From positions 310,001 to 374,000 of the forward strand of contig NZ_JACCCY010000002.1 in the NCBI RefSeq assembly GCF_013409575.1: a DNA stretch of 64,000 nt, read 5' to 3'. Below the pieces are notes generated by a model. The model searched no databases, was not told the DNA's origin, and worked only from the letters and a program-made list of their open reading frames with translations. The position numbers and the translations under genes are program-made. This document shows, one piece after another, positions 10,518-19,369 of this stretch (positions are counted from its first letter, which is position 1; each line of letters begins with the position of its first letter). Origin of the DNA: Macellibacteroides fermentans. Lineage in GTDB: Bacteria > Bacteroidota > Bacteroidia > Bacteroidales > Tannerellaceae.

Positions 10518-10708
10518 CGCCACCTCGTATCGAACAATCCACCAAAGAGGAGCGTCTGGCATTTGTGTTAAACCAATGGAAGTGCTTGTCTAATTGTGAG
10601 ATATGCGGTAAATGCAGTATGTTGAGAGGCCGTAATGAAGAGATGCTTTATGCAGATTATATCGATGGCAAGAGATCCTATATGGATATAATCCCGGATC
10701 CCCTATAA
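10514..10708 (+). CDS. Small cysteine-rich protein coupled to the MBL hydrolase
   Basis: A 64-aa protein with four cysteines spaced CX3CX2CX2C (residues 24, 28, 31 and 34), likely binding a metal or a small iron-sulfur cluster. The start at 10514 is chosen because it overlaps the MBL stop as ATGA. A longer start at 10496 would overlap the MBL gene more. I do not recognise the family. The last 84 bases of the gene are duplicated at 55537-55620 with no start codon, as part of a larger repeat that includes the group II intron. Confidence 0.65.
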   Translation: MTPPRIEQSTKEERLAFVLNQWKCLSNCEICGKCSMLRGRNEEMLYADYIDGKRSYMDIIPDPL

Positions 10709-10906
10709 AGCTCCAATCCGTCATTACAAGGATTCAAATACACATATTCCTGTATTCTAATTTCTCTCAAGCGATTATTAAAAAGATTAGTCGGTACATT
10801 TTTGTGAAAAAGTATATACTTTGTGGATCATTTATTATGAGTTTTAAAGTTGAAAGTCCTCAACATTTTTCAGGACGGGTCATAAACTTAAAAAATAGCG
10901 AAAACA

Positions 10907-12793
10907 GTCGAGTAGGCCTGAGCATTTCAGCTCAAGCCTCTCACAGAACCGTGCGTGACAGTCTCCCATCACACGGCTCTTCTTATTCAGTCTGATAAGA
11001 TTACCATTTCTTGTTAGCTGTTGGAGTTACTCCCCACTGCCAGTGGTAAAAGAGTTTAGACTCTTTCCGGGAGATGTTTCCCAGCCAGTAGTAAGCCCGG
11101 TAGGGTTTCCCCTTGAAGCGCTTGAACTTGGCTGTAACCCATCTGGCCAGATGTCTGTTTACTTCATCTAACAGGATTTTGAGTCGGGTGGGATAAAATT
11201 TACCATAATAGGTAATCCATCCCCAAAGCACCGGATTGATGCTTTTCGCCAGGGTTTCCAGCGATAGAAACAGTTGTTTCCTTGTTTTCCAGCTGCGCAT
11301 CTTTTCACGGATGCGGTTGCAGGCCTTGTTGCTGATTGCCGGCAGAAAGCCTGTAAAGTTGATGCCATTTCTGCCTTTTGCCTTCCGGGGTCGGAAGGTG
11401 TAGCCAAGGAAATCGAAAGAGATTGTATCAAACTCTCCCTTTCTGCGGCTGTCTTTACAGTACACAATCTTTGTTTTGTCATCGTTCAACATCAGTTTAC
11501 ATTGAGCAAACCGTTGTTGAACAGCTACTTTCAGTGCTTCGGCCTGGGATTGGGTGGCGCAGTGACAGATGGTGTCGTCTGCATACCTTTCGAAGGGAAT
11601 GTGCGGATAATACCTGCTCATCCACTTGTCGAAGGCGTAATGCAGGAACAAATTGGCCAGCACAGGTCCGATAACGGACCCTTGCGGGACCCCTTTGTCC
11701 CGGTCGATTTTACTGCCATCCTGCAGTTCGTAGGGAACTTTGAGCCACCGTTCGATGTAAAGCAGCACCCATACACAATCGGTATGAAGTCTGACTGCTT
11801 TAATCAGCAGTTCGTGGTCAATGGAATCGAAGAACTTGCTGATGTCCATATCCAATACCCAGTTGTACTTCCAGCACCGCTCGCGTGCTTTGGCGATGGC
11901 ATCGTGAGCAGAGCGGTTGGGCCGGTAGGCATAAGAATCCTCGTGAAAACAGGGTTCAATCTGTGGCTCCAGCATCATCACTGCTGCCATTTGAGCAATC
12001 CTGTCTCCTACCGTAGGTATACCTAACGGACGTTTATCTCCATTGGGTTTAGGTATTTCTACCAGTTTGACCGATGGAGGGAAGTAGCTTCCCGAACTCA
12101 TGCGGTTCCAGATTTTGTACAGATTGTCTTTGAGATTTTTCTCAAACTGCTCAATCGATACGCCGTCAATACCCGCACTTCCATGGTTTGCCTTGACTCG
12201 TTTGAAGGCATCCATGATTAAAAACTTAGAAATCTCATGCGACTTTGCGTCTTTCATTTGCATCCTCCTGTTTTAATAGTTGTACATTTACTACGCTTGA
12301 ATAAGCTGTTCCCTTGGCTCCATTTCCATTACAGAAACTTCGTCGCTACTACGGAACAGTCCGCCCCTGCCTCCGGTCCTCGGTACGCTGGTTCTTGCAG
12401 GGCTTCTGCTTGAACTTCTCCCTTCACATCCCGGCGCAGGTTCCTGCGTTCCGTGAAAAAGCCTCTGTACAAGTCATGCTATCTTTGCACCGGATGCCAC
12501 CCGGACCGTAAACAGGTTCCTTCCGGATTTATCCCGGGTCTGACAGAAAAGACCCGGTTCTGACATCGTCTAAATGGTTTTCGATGCTTCATCAATAGTT
12601 CCCTTACGGTCATCTCTTGTACAGTTACCTGACGATTTATATCGCCTTTTGGTGTATCGCTCACCACCTTGTCTCTTAAACAAAGCAGCATACACTGGTT
12701 TGTAACCATCTCCTGTAAGACGGTTACGAGGGGCCTGCCCTCATCTCTTTCACAGTTACAAACATTGCCGCCTGCAATGTTTTCACAGCACAC
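10907..12793 (-). other. Group II intron, copy 1 (RNA plus maturase)
   Basis: Self-splicing retroelement read on the minus strand, 1887 bases. The proposed 5' end at 12793 begins GTGTG, close to the GUGYG consensus. Near the 3' end, bases 10950-10983 read on minus give the domain V hairpin (GAGCCGTGTGA ... TCACGCACGGTTC), followed by domain VI with a bulged-A type stem and an end reading CTACTCGAC at 10907. The long 5' RNA region (12264-12793) holds no protein gene. Ends are inferred from consensus, not from an empty site. Confidence 0.75.
11001..12263 (-). CDS. ltrA: Group II intron reverse transcriptase/maturase, copy 1
   Basis: Intron-encoded protein of 420 aa that helps the intron RNA splice and move. 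Reverse-transcriptase blocks are clear: RPLGIPTVGDRIAQ, SYAYRPNRSAHDAI, DMDISKFFDSIDHELL, KGVPQGSVIGPVLANLFLHY, and the catalytic YADD at residues 227-230. The C-terminal maturase domain follows (WVTAKFKRFKGKP, FYHWQWG). No HNH endonuclease domain is present, as in many bacterial introns. It is intact and differs from the second copy at only a few residues. Confidence 0.93.
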   Translation of the reverse strand: MQMKDAKSHEISKFLIMDAFKRVKANHGSAGIDGVSIEQFEKNLKDNLYKIWNRMSSGSYFPPSVKLVEIPKPNGDKRPLGIPTVGDRIAQMAAVMMLEPQIEPCFHEDSYAYRPNRSAHDAIAKARERCWKYNWVLDMDISKFFDSIDHELLIKAVRLHTDCVWVLLYIERWLKVPYELQDGSKIDRDKGVPQGSVIGPVLANLFLHYAFDKWMSRYYPHIPFERYADDTICHCATQSQAEALKVAVQQRFAQCKLMLNDDKTKIVYCKDSRRKGEFDTISFDFLGYTFRPRKAKGRNGINFTGFLPAISNKACNRIREKMRSWKTRKQLFLSLETLAKSINPVLWGWITYYGKFYPTRLKILLDEVNRHLARWVTAKFKRFKGKPYRAYYWLGNISRKESKLFYHWQWGVTPTANKKW

Positions 12794-13037
12794 TCTGTCA
12801 TCCATCATTTTTAGGGCTTAACAGTCAGGTTGTCAGTATGTTAAAAAATGACAGATGCCTAAATCATCTATCATTTTATCTTTCATCTATCATGCCGCGA
12901 AAATCGACTTTTTTAAATGCATTAAAACTATTACTGTACTGATATACAATTGAATACAAGTGTAAAGGAAGAGCGTTTAAGACCAATCATTTCCTAATTA
13001 GGATGGTGCAAATTACATTTACTATAACAGTATTAAC
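12794..13037. other. Non-coding flank between group II intron and IS66
   Basis: About 244 bases with no credible gene. It carries the block TAAGACCAATCATTTCCTAA, also found near 57900. This flank is more diverged between the two copies than the intron itself. Confidence 0.6.
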
Positions 13038-13082
13038 GTAAGCGTCTCCGCGATACCGTCTTGTAAGATTTATTAATTGTTA

Positions 13083-14654
13083 TTAGAGTTTAGTCCACTT
13101 GTCTGGAAGTAAATCGCGATATATTTGATCGGGAGCGGTTGGACTTATGTATGCCAGTCGGTTTAGTATGTCCGTAAAGTATTCGAAGGAGTTTATATTA
13201 TGAAGTTTGCAGGAGATGGATAGCGAGTAGAGCAATGCCGTTCTTTTAGCTCCGGCATGACTGCCACAAAAAAGAGAGTTTTTTCTGCTTAAAGATATGC
13301 TTCGCATACATCTTTCCACGGCATTGTTATCCAACGCATAGTCCGGACGTACAATGTAATTACACAGTGCATCGTACTCGTTGAGAGTATAATTCACGGC
13401 CTTCGAGAGGGGACTCTTGGGAAGGGTGGATGGATTGGATTGTATTTCCAACAGTTTACTTTTTAGTTCAGCCAGTATGGGTGGGGCGTACTCTTGTCTA
13501 TGTTCAAGGATTTTGTCGGGCTTCCATTTCGGGTCAATCTTATGCTCCGCCTGATAAAGCCGGTTGATTATGTTGACAATTCCGATGGCTTCTTTATCGT
13601 TTGCGAGATCCAGGAACTGACGCTTGCAGTGCTGGAAGCATGCCAGCCGGATTACATCAGGATAGGTATCGGTCTCAAGTATTTTATAGTTGATCAGCCC
13701 GTCACTCTGGATGGCTCCTTTGTAATGATTGCCGATATAGTTGGTCAGAACCTCCCGGGATCGGGAGCCGTTTTCATAAAAGTACTGGACCAATTTCTTT
13801 GTATTGGCCAGCGAAGCCCAGATATACCCTTTGCGTACGCCCTTACCATCCTTGTTTTTCTCTTTGGTAAGGATGGTATGGTAACTTTCATCCATACAAA
13901 GATAGTCATCTTCAAGGATCGCTGTATGAAGAACATCATCCAGGCGGTCCATTAATCCGGCAGACTTCTTAATCAGTCCGTGGGCGGTAGCTTTGTTTAA
14001 TTCAAAGCCATTTTCTGTAAAATACTTGACAATCCGCTCCACAGGCATGGAGTAAACATACCGCAGTTGAAGCATGCCGGCGATAAAGGAGGCATCATAG
14101 TTTGAGTTCTGCAGGGGAGATCTGGGGGCTTTACCCGAGTAAACCTTTTCCTGCTGTACGCAATTATATTGTCTGTATATGATTTTCTTAAAAGTAGCCT
14201 TGCTGTAGGTATACATGACGGAGTCTACAGATCCGATCACCCTGGCCTTTTCTTTGTCAAAGGCAGGGTCATCGGGATATACATGCTCGACAATGGTTTC
14301 CAGAGAGAAGTATTCTTTCCGTTTGGCATTGTTGTTTCCGCGGTCTTTGGGCAAAACAGGGGGAGCGGTTTCTGCCGGTTCTTCTTTTGCAGCATCGGGC
14401 ACAAGTTTTTCCGATTTATTGGAGAGAAGCTTGCTCATTCTCCGGTTTTTCCCCTCAACCTTCTGCATGTCCCCATTCTTTTGAAGAAGGCTTTTTTCCA
14501 GCGAACGGATTGTTTCGGTTAAACTACCAACCTGGACAGAGAGGCTTTCTATTTGTTCGGATTGCCGGACGAGTTGTTCCAAATACATCTTTTCCCTTTG
14601 AGCGGAAAGTTTCAGCTGGTCTTCCTGTAGTTCAATAATCCGTTTGCTATTCAT
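13083..14654 (-). CDS. tnpC: IS66 transposase TnpC
   Basis: Transposase of 523 aa. Residues 1-85 form a coiled coil (LSAQREKMYLEQLVRQSEQI). The DDE catalytic core shows CMDESYH, QSDGLINYK and NNAVERCMRSISLSRKNSLF, the last being the IS66 signature. The frame is intact, so this enzyme could still act if TnpA is not essential. Confidence 0.93.
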   Translation of the reverse strand: MNSKRIIELQEDQLKLSAQREKMYLEQLVRQSEQIESLSVQVGSLTETIRSLEKSLLQKNGDMQKVEGKNRRMSKLLSNKSEKLVPDAAKEEPAETAPPVLPKDRGNNNAKRKEYFSLETIVEHVYPDDPAFDKEKARVIGSVDSVMYTYSKATFKKIIYRQYNCVQQEKVYSGKAPRSPLQNSNYDASFIAGMLQLRYVYSMPVERIVKYFTENGFELNKATAHGLIKKSAGLMDRLDDVLHTAILEDDYLCMDESYHTILTKEKNKDGKGVRKGYIWASLANTKKLVQYFYENGSRSREVLTNYIGNHYKGAIQSDGLINYKILETDTYPDVIRLACFQHCKRQFLDLANDKEAIGIVNIINRLYQAEHKIDPKWKPDKILEHRQEYAPPILAELKSKLLEIQSNPSTLPKSPLSKAVNYTLNEYDALCNYIVRPDYALDNNAVERCMRSISLSRKNSLFCGSHAGAKRTALLYSLSISCKLHNINSFEYFTDILNRLAYISPTAPDQIYRDLLPDKWTKL

Positions 14655-14746
14655 GTCATAAAGATACGGACAATACTTCGGATATCAAAGTAAATTACAA
14701 TAAATAATTTAGCTATATATTTGGTATACAATATATTAAGCCTTAT

Positions 14747-15088
14747 CTAAAACCTTATCCTGTACTTTGCCGAACGGACCGAGACGCCCTCCATTATCAA
14801 GACAAAGGTCTTCCATTTCATCTCAAACTCATTGTTTGAAGGGTTAAATCGGGGGACTTCAAAGGTGCCCCGTTCCAGCTTTTTCTGATACAAAACAAAT
14901 CCACCGTCTTCCCAGTGAAGGATCTTAATTAACGACCGGTTCCTGCCAAGGAAGAGAAAAACCTCTCCCGACAAAGGATTCCGTTTCATGTCTGTCTTCA
15001 CTAACTGGTATAGGGAATAGATGCCTTTGCGCATGTCCACGTAATGCGGACATAGATAATAGCTCATGGATTCTGTAAGTGCAAACAT
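14747..15088 (-). CDS. tnpB: IS66 accessory protein TnpB
   Basis: 113-aa IS66 Orf2 protein needed for transposition. It shows the family motifs YLCPHYVDMRKGIYSLYQLV and GEVFLFLGRNRSLIKILHW. It lies directly after the broken tnpA (stop at 15093) and upstream of tnpC. Confidence 0.92.
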   Translation of the reverse strand: MFALTESMSYYLCPHYVDMRKGIYSLYQLVKTDMKRNPLSGEVFLFLGRNRSLIKILHWEDGGFVLYQKKLERGTFEVPRFNPSNNEFEMKWKTFVLIMEGVSVRSAKYRIRF

Positions 15089-15197
15089 CGGATTATTGGT
15101 TAAAATAGGTTTGTATAAATTTATTCAGATCTTCCTGGCTAATCTCTTTAATGGTTATAATTACGCCATCGGGAAAAGTGATGTTGACGCCTTTAAG

Positions 15198-17039
15198 GAG
15201 GGTGTGTCAAAATAGGCACACCCTCGTTTTATGCACAAAGGTCGAACTTTCCCAAGCTCGGCCTTTGCTATTTCCTAGAGTTTTTGTAACTTTAGGTTTT
15301 CAAAATTCATATGACAAAGTTACATTTTCGCCCGTATATATCCAACCAAACGCTTCTTTTTCCGAGCCGGATTGATGAAGATATTGCTGAAGATGACCCT
15401 GTCCGGGTAGTCAATGCCCTGGTTGACAATCTTGACCTTAATAATATTAAGGCTCTTTATAAAGAATATGGTCGTAGTCCCTATCATCCGCAGATGATGC
15501 TCAAGGTGATTATCTACGCCTACATGAACAACGTTTATTCCTGTCGCAAGATTGAGAAGCTGCTTCTTCGCGACATCCATTATATCTGGCTTGCCGGGTA
15601 TGAAAAACCAGACTTTATTACAATCAACCGTTTTCGTAATCGGGTAAAGCATGAGATTAACCAGATTTTCACCCAACTAGTGCTTCTTCTTGCCGGTAAA
15701 GGCTATGTGAGTCTGGATGTGGAATACATTGATGGGACAAAGATTGAATCCAAAGCCAACAAATATACCTTTGTCTGGCGCAAAAGCGTGGAGAAGAACC
15801 GGGACAAACTTCTCGATAAAATAAGAATCCTGCTTGAACAGATTGATGAAACGATCGCCCAGGATAAAGCAGCAGAGAATCAATCCGTGGCGTTTACTCC
15901 GGCAGCCATCTCCGATCTTGCCCGGGAGTTGAAGGAGGCGCTGGCAGAGCAACCCGCAGCCAGGACCAGGGAAGAAAAGAAAGCCCGTCGGGCAAGGGAG
16001 AAAGAGATAAAAGAGTTAGAGAAGCACGGCGATAAGCTTGCCGAATATGACCAGCATCTGCAAACACTCGGGGATCGTAACTCTTATTCCAAAAGTGATC
16101 CTTCAGCCACCTTTATGCGCATGAAAGAGGATGCGATGAACAACGGCCAGACCAAACCCGGCTACAACTTACAAATCGGGACAGAGAACCAATTCATCAC
16201 CGACTTTTCCCTGTTCCCCAACCCTACAGACACATTAACCCTTATACCTTTCCTTAGCTCGTTTTCCGGACGTTACAACCGGCTTCCCGGCAAAGCCGTT
16301 GCCGACTCCGGTTATGGATCGGAGGAGAATTATCGTTTTATGGAAGAACATGATATAGAGTGTTTTGTAAAATACAACTGGTTCCACAAAGAGCAGAAGC
16401 GTTCGTTTAAGAATAATCCTTTTCTGGTGGATAATTTATATTATAATGCCAAAGATGATTACTATGTTTGCCCCATGGGGCAGCATATGACCTTTGTGGG
16501 TAAGACTCATGGAAGGACAGCTAGCGGATATATTACCGAATCACATCGCTACAGGGCAGCAAGATGCGAAGGATGCCCTCTTCGGACCGGATGCTTCAAA
16601 GCCAAGGGGAATCGCTCCATCGAAGTTAACCGCAGACTCGTGGAATATAAACGCAAAGCCCGTGAGAAGCTGATCTCGGATGAGGGACTTGAACACCGAT
16701 CCAAACGACCTATAGAACCAGAAGCCGTTTTCGGACAAATGAAATACAATATGGCATACCGTCGATTCCGTCACTTCGGACTCGACAAAGTCACCATGGA
16801 CTTTGCCTTCTTTGCCATAGCCTTCAACATAAAAAAGATGTGTGCAAAAGCAGCTAAAGGGATATCAAAGGGCTTTTATAACAGGAAAATTACTCTGAAA
16901 ACAGCGTTTTATGAGGTGATAAGCGATCAAAATCGAATCGAAAGAAAAATCAATCCAAAATGGGCGGCTTGAAGCTTTTTTGAAAAACGAAACAAAAAAG
17001 AAAGAGGATGTGCCAATTACTTTGTTTTGACACACCCTC
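15198..17039 (+). mobile_element. IS1182-family insertion sequence
   Basis: 1842-bp element with terminal inverted repeats GAGGGTGTGTCAAAA at 15198 and its reverse complement ending at 17039. It carries one transposase gene. It is inserted in tnpA of the surrounding IS66. I could not define a target duplication from the flanks. Confidence 0.88.
15311..16972 (+). CDS. IS1182-family transposase
   Basis: 553-aa DDE transposase. It begins MTKLHFRPYISNQTLLFPSR, with the N-terminal block PYHPQMMLKVIIYAYMNNVY typical of IS1182. Catalytic-region landmarks are EYIDGTKIESKANKYTFVW (first Asp) and AVADSGYGSEENY (second Asp), followed by a Cys-rich region (CPMGQH, CEGCPLRTGC) and IEPEAVFGQMKYNM (Glu). 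The gene is full length and intact. Confidence 0.93.
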   Translation: MTKLHFRPYISNQTLLFPSRIDEDIAEDDPVRVVNALVDNLDLNNIKALYKEYGRSPYHPQMMLKVIIYAYMNNVYSCRKIEKLLLRDIHYIWLAGYEKPDFITINRFRNRVKHEINQIFTQLVLLLAGKGYVSLDVEYIDGTKIESKANKYTFVWRKSVEKNRDKLLDKIRILLEQIDETIAQDKAAENQSVAFTPAAISDLARELKEALAEQPAARTREEKKARRAREKEIKELEKHGDKLAEYDQHLQTLGDRNSYSKSDPSATFMRMKEDAMNNGQTKPGYNLQIGTENQFITDFSLFPNPTDTLTLIPFLSSFSGRYNRLPGKAVADSGYGSEENYRFMEEHDIECFVKYNWFHKEQKRSFKNNPFLVDNLYYNAKDDYYVCPMGQHMTFVGKTHGRTASGYITESHRYRAARCEGCPLRTGCFKAKGNRSIEVNRRLVEYKRKAREKLISDEGLEHRSKRPIEPEAVFGQMKYNMAYRRFRHFGLDKVTMDFAFFAIAFNIKKMCAKAAKGISKGFYNRKITLKTAFYEVISDQNRIERKINPKWAA

Positions 17040-17386
17040 AAAACCGGTTTTTCTGATGCTTCCTTTATAAAGGAGAGCGGATAGAGTTGTTGTCCTTCAC
17101 AAGAGGCTTGCTCAGGAGTGGAGGCAGAAGTATCGGGTAATACGGGACGAGGCTTGAGATCTGCTACTTTGATCGAATGCCTGCTCATCCAATTCTGGAT
17201 ACCTCCGTAGCAGACATGACGTTCTTTGCAATAGTCCCGTAAAGTCATGCTACTTAAAATACAGATTTGCCTGTACTCTTCGATTGCCAATGCATAAAGT
17301 TCGGATGCTTTCATTTGTTTCTTTTTTGAAAACAAAGGTAAAGGGGATCAAATGTGTTCACAAGATGGCATCGCGGAGACGCTTAC

Positions 17387-18343
17387 TCTACCGGAATGAG
17401 TGCGCTCATTATTGTAATACTGCAGCCATATATCCGCATCCGTTTGAAGTTCTTCAACGGATTTGTAAATCTTCTTACGAAACGCAGTAGCATAGAACTC
17501 TTCCTGCATGGTTCTGTGGAAGCGTTCACAAATGCCGTTTGTTTGAGGACTTTTAGCTTTTGTTTTGGTGTGGTCAATATCCTCAATGGCCAGATAAAGT
17601 TGATATTCATGGTGCTCTCTTGCGCCACAGTATTCAGTTCCTCTGTCTGTAAGTATTCTCATAAGAGGAATACCATACTGGTCATACATGGGGATTACCC
17701 TGTCATTAAGCATATCTGCAGCCACCAATGCCACTTTGCGATCGTAGAGCTTAACGGTAGCCACCTTAGCATAGGTGTCGATAAAAGTCTGCTGATAAAT
17801 ACGACCAACACCTTTGATATTACCCACATAGTACGTATCCTGAGCACCGAGATAACCCGGATGGTAGGTTTCAATTTCTCCTTTGGATACTTTTTCTTCC
17901 TTAGCCTTCTCTAAGGCCACCACCTGTGCTTCGGTGAGCACCAAACCTTCCTGTGCTGCTTTGGCTTCAAGTGCTTTCAGTCGCTTCTTAAAGGTTTCCA
18001 GATCATTGCGAAGCCATACACAACGAACTCCTGCCGGTGATATAAATATGCCTTCTTTTTTCAACTCGTTCGATACCCGAACCTGACCAAAGGCCGGATT
18101 CTCTGTGGCAAACGAAACAACTCTTTGCTCTATTTGAAGTTCTATGCGATTCTTTACTATCGGTTTGCGACGGCTGATTTCCTGCAAACCTAACTCGCCA
18201 CCTGTTTCAAATAAATCTTTGTAACGGTAAAATGTGTCGCGACTGTAACCTAAATACTTACATGCTCTTGATACATTTCCTAATTCTTCTGCTAAATTTA
18301 GCAGACCTAATTTGTTTTTGATTAACTTTGTCTCTGTATTCAT
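17387..18343 (-). pseudogene. IS481-family transposase, C-terminus lost
   Basis: The N-terminal helix-turn-helix (NVSRACKYLGYSRDTFYRYK) and the rve integrase core with DTYYVG, LTDRGTEYCG and NGICERFHRTMQEEFY are present. The protein breaks off at NNERTHSG because the IS66 right end begins there; the next residues are IS66 sequence. One IS481 end survives: an inverted-repeat arm TGTCAG at 18413-18418 beyond the 5' end. The family normally continues some tens of residues further. Confidence 0.85.
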
Positions 18344-18439
18344 TTCTGACAGTTTTTAAGGGTGAAACTTATTTTGTTTGTGATATTACAAATTTAAGTA
18401 TTTTGCCCTTAACTGTCAGATTAAATCGAAACTAATTCA

Positions 18440-19180
18440 AATAAGGTGAGGATAGTTAAACCATAGAGGAATAGTTGCCCTTGTGTAGTTTTTTTATCCT
18501 TCTTACACGATATCCTAAATCCATGAAAATCTCACAAAACTTATCTCTACCCATTGTTTGGGGCTTCAAGGTTTCGTACAACTTCTCAACTCCACAACCC
18601 GGATGCCCACCCCTGATAATATCTGCCTGAGATATCAACTCTTTTAATTCAGAGTCGAACAACTCTTGTCGCTTTCTGCTTTGATGCACCGATTGCTTAC
18701 TTATATTCAACATATTATAAAGACTATTTAAACTATAATTCAACTTTTCTTTGTTGTCTTGGAACCACCAGAGCGTTGGATGTTTGAGTTTTTTTTTATG
18801 TCCATATCATAATGCTCTTTGGCCAAATCAATCATCTTTTCTAAATAGTCAATATTCATTTCTTTTGACCTACAGCTTGTTCCAACTCTTTTATACGAGC
18901 TTCCATTTGTCTGATCTTTTCAGCGTTACTATCTTTCATCTCTACTACTTGGGCACCTTTTTTGTTATACTTAGAATACTTATAAATCCACCTATAAATA
19001 AGTGAGGTCGAAATATCGTAAATTCTCTCCATTTCTGGAACAGAATATTAACCGGATTCATAATCACGAACAATTTTCAACTTGAAATCTTCCGAAAATC
19101 TTCGATGATGTCGCACGCGTTTACCTGTTTTCAACATAATGATCTTTGTTTGAAAACGGTCAACCTATATCAGCCAATTA
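18440..19180 (-). pseudogene. IS3-family remnant, copy 1
   Basis: Minus-strand IS3 (IS150-like) remains. orfA runs 19137 to 18856 (MLKTGKRVRHHRRFSEDFKL, then a helix-turn-helix, then a leucine-zipper MEARIKELEQ) but has a TAA stop after DYESG at 19050-19048. A frame MNIDYLEKMIDLAKEHY follows. The orfB N-terminal part (18743 to 18456, 95 aa, HTH_21 region GGHPGCGVEKLYETLKPQTM) lacks the whole DDE domain. The element cannot encode a working transposase. Confidence 0.8.
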
Positions 19181-19369
19181 GCACATACAAAACACACATA
19201 ATCAATATGATACCACAAACAAATGCACTAATTGTGCTAATTATTTAAACGTTAATGCGTGCTTTATGCTATTATTTGCGTGATAAGTGCAGATAATAAT
19301 TATTGATATATCTCAAATTTGCAATAAAGAAATTTGAAAAATAAAATCAATAATTAAAAGCAAAAAGCT
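19176..19369 (+). promoter_or_regulatory. Shared leader upstream of SPFH gene (repeat box, copy 1)
   Basis: The AT-rich stretch containing TTAGCACATACAAAACACAC and ACTAATTGTGCTAATTATTT occurs three times: here, at 38430-38600 and, more diverged, at 53308-53475. It ends with TCTCAAATTTGC about 50 bases before the start codon, resembling a degenerate TAnnTTTG element. TTAGCAC ... GTGCTAA gives an inverted repeat. It likely holds the promoter for the downstream locus; this is inference. Confidence 0.5.

Larger units (their letters stand above)
10625..13030. repeat. Segmental repeat containing group II intron, copy 1
   Basis: This 2.4-kb stretch recurs at 55537-57942 with a constant offset of 44912 through the intron. 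It includes the end of the Cys-rich gene, 200 bases of spacer, the entire group II intron and about 240 bases beyond it. The intron and the left flank are almost identical between copies. The right flank (12794-13030) is visibly more diverged, with scattered substitutions and small indels. The right edge lies next to the left end of an IS66 element. Confidence 0.85.
15093..17314 (-). pseudogene. tnpA: IS66 tnpA split by IS1182
   Basis: The IS66 helix-turn-helix protein is in two pieces. The 5' piece (17314 to 17040) encodes MKASELYALAIEEY and a recognition region CKERHVCYGGIQNWM. The 3' piece (15197 to 15093) encodes LKGVNITFPDGVIITI and ends at TAA. The IS1182 element sits between them. The start at 17314 is the first ATG; a TTG at 17335 is less likely. 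Confidence 0.85.
13038..17386 (-). mobile_element. IS66-family element carrying a nested IS1182 element
   Basis: The outer element is bounded by near-perfect 26-bp inverted repeats starting GTAAGCGTCTCCGCGAT at 13038 and, reversed, at 17386 (two mismatches). It encodes tnpA, tnpB and tnpC on the minus strand in the standard IS66 order. Without the 1842-bp nested IS1182 it is about 2.5 kb, the usual IS66 size. The 8-bp flanks (GTATTAAC left, TCTACCGG right) do not match, so the expected target duplication is missing and one side has been rearranged. The right end cuts an IS481 transposase gene. Confidence 0.88.

Noticed and set aside
10804-10995. 63-aa frame next to the group II intron (also at 55716)
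   Set aside because: It runs into the intron domain V/VI region, so the last residues are structural RNA. No homology is recognised, and both copies exist only because the segment is duplicated.
11274-12026. 250-aa frame antisense to the reverse transcriptase (also at 56186)
   Set aside because: It is a shadow of the conserved maturase frame on the other strand. It has no recognisable domain.
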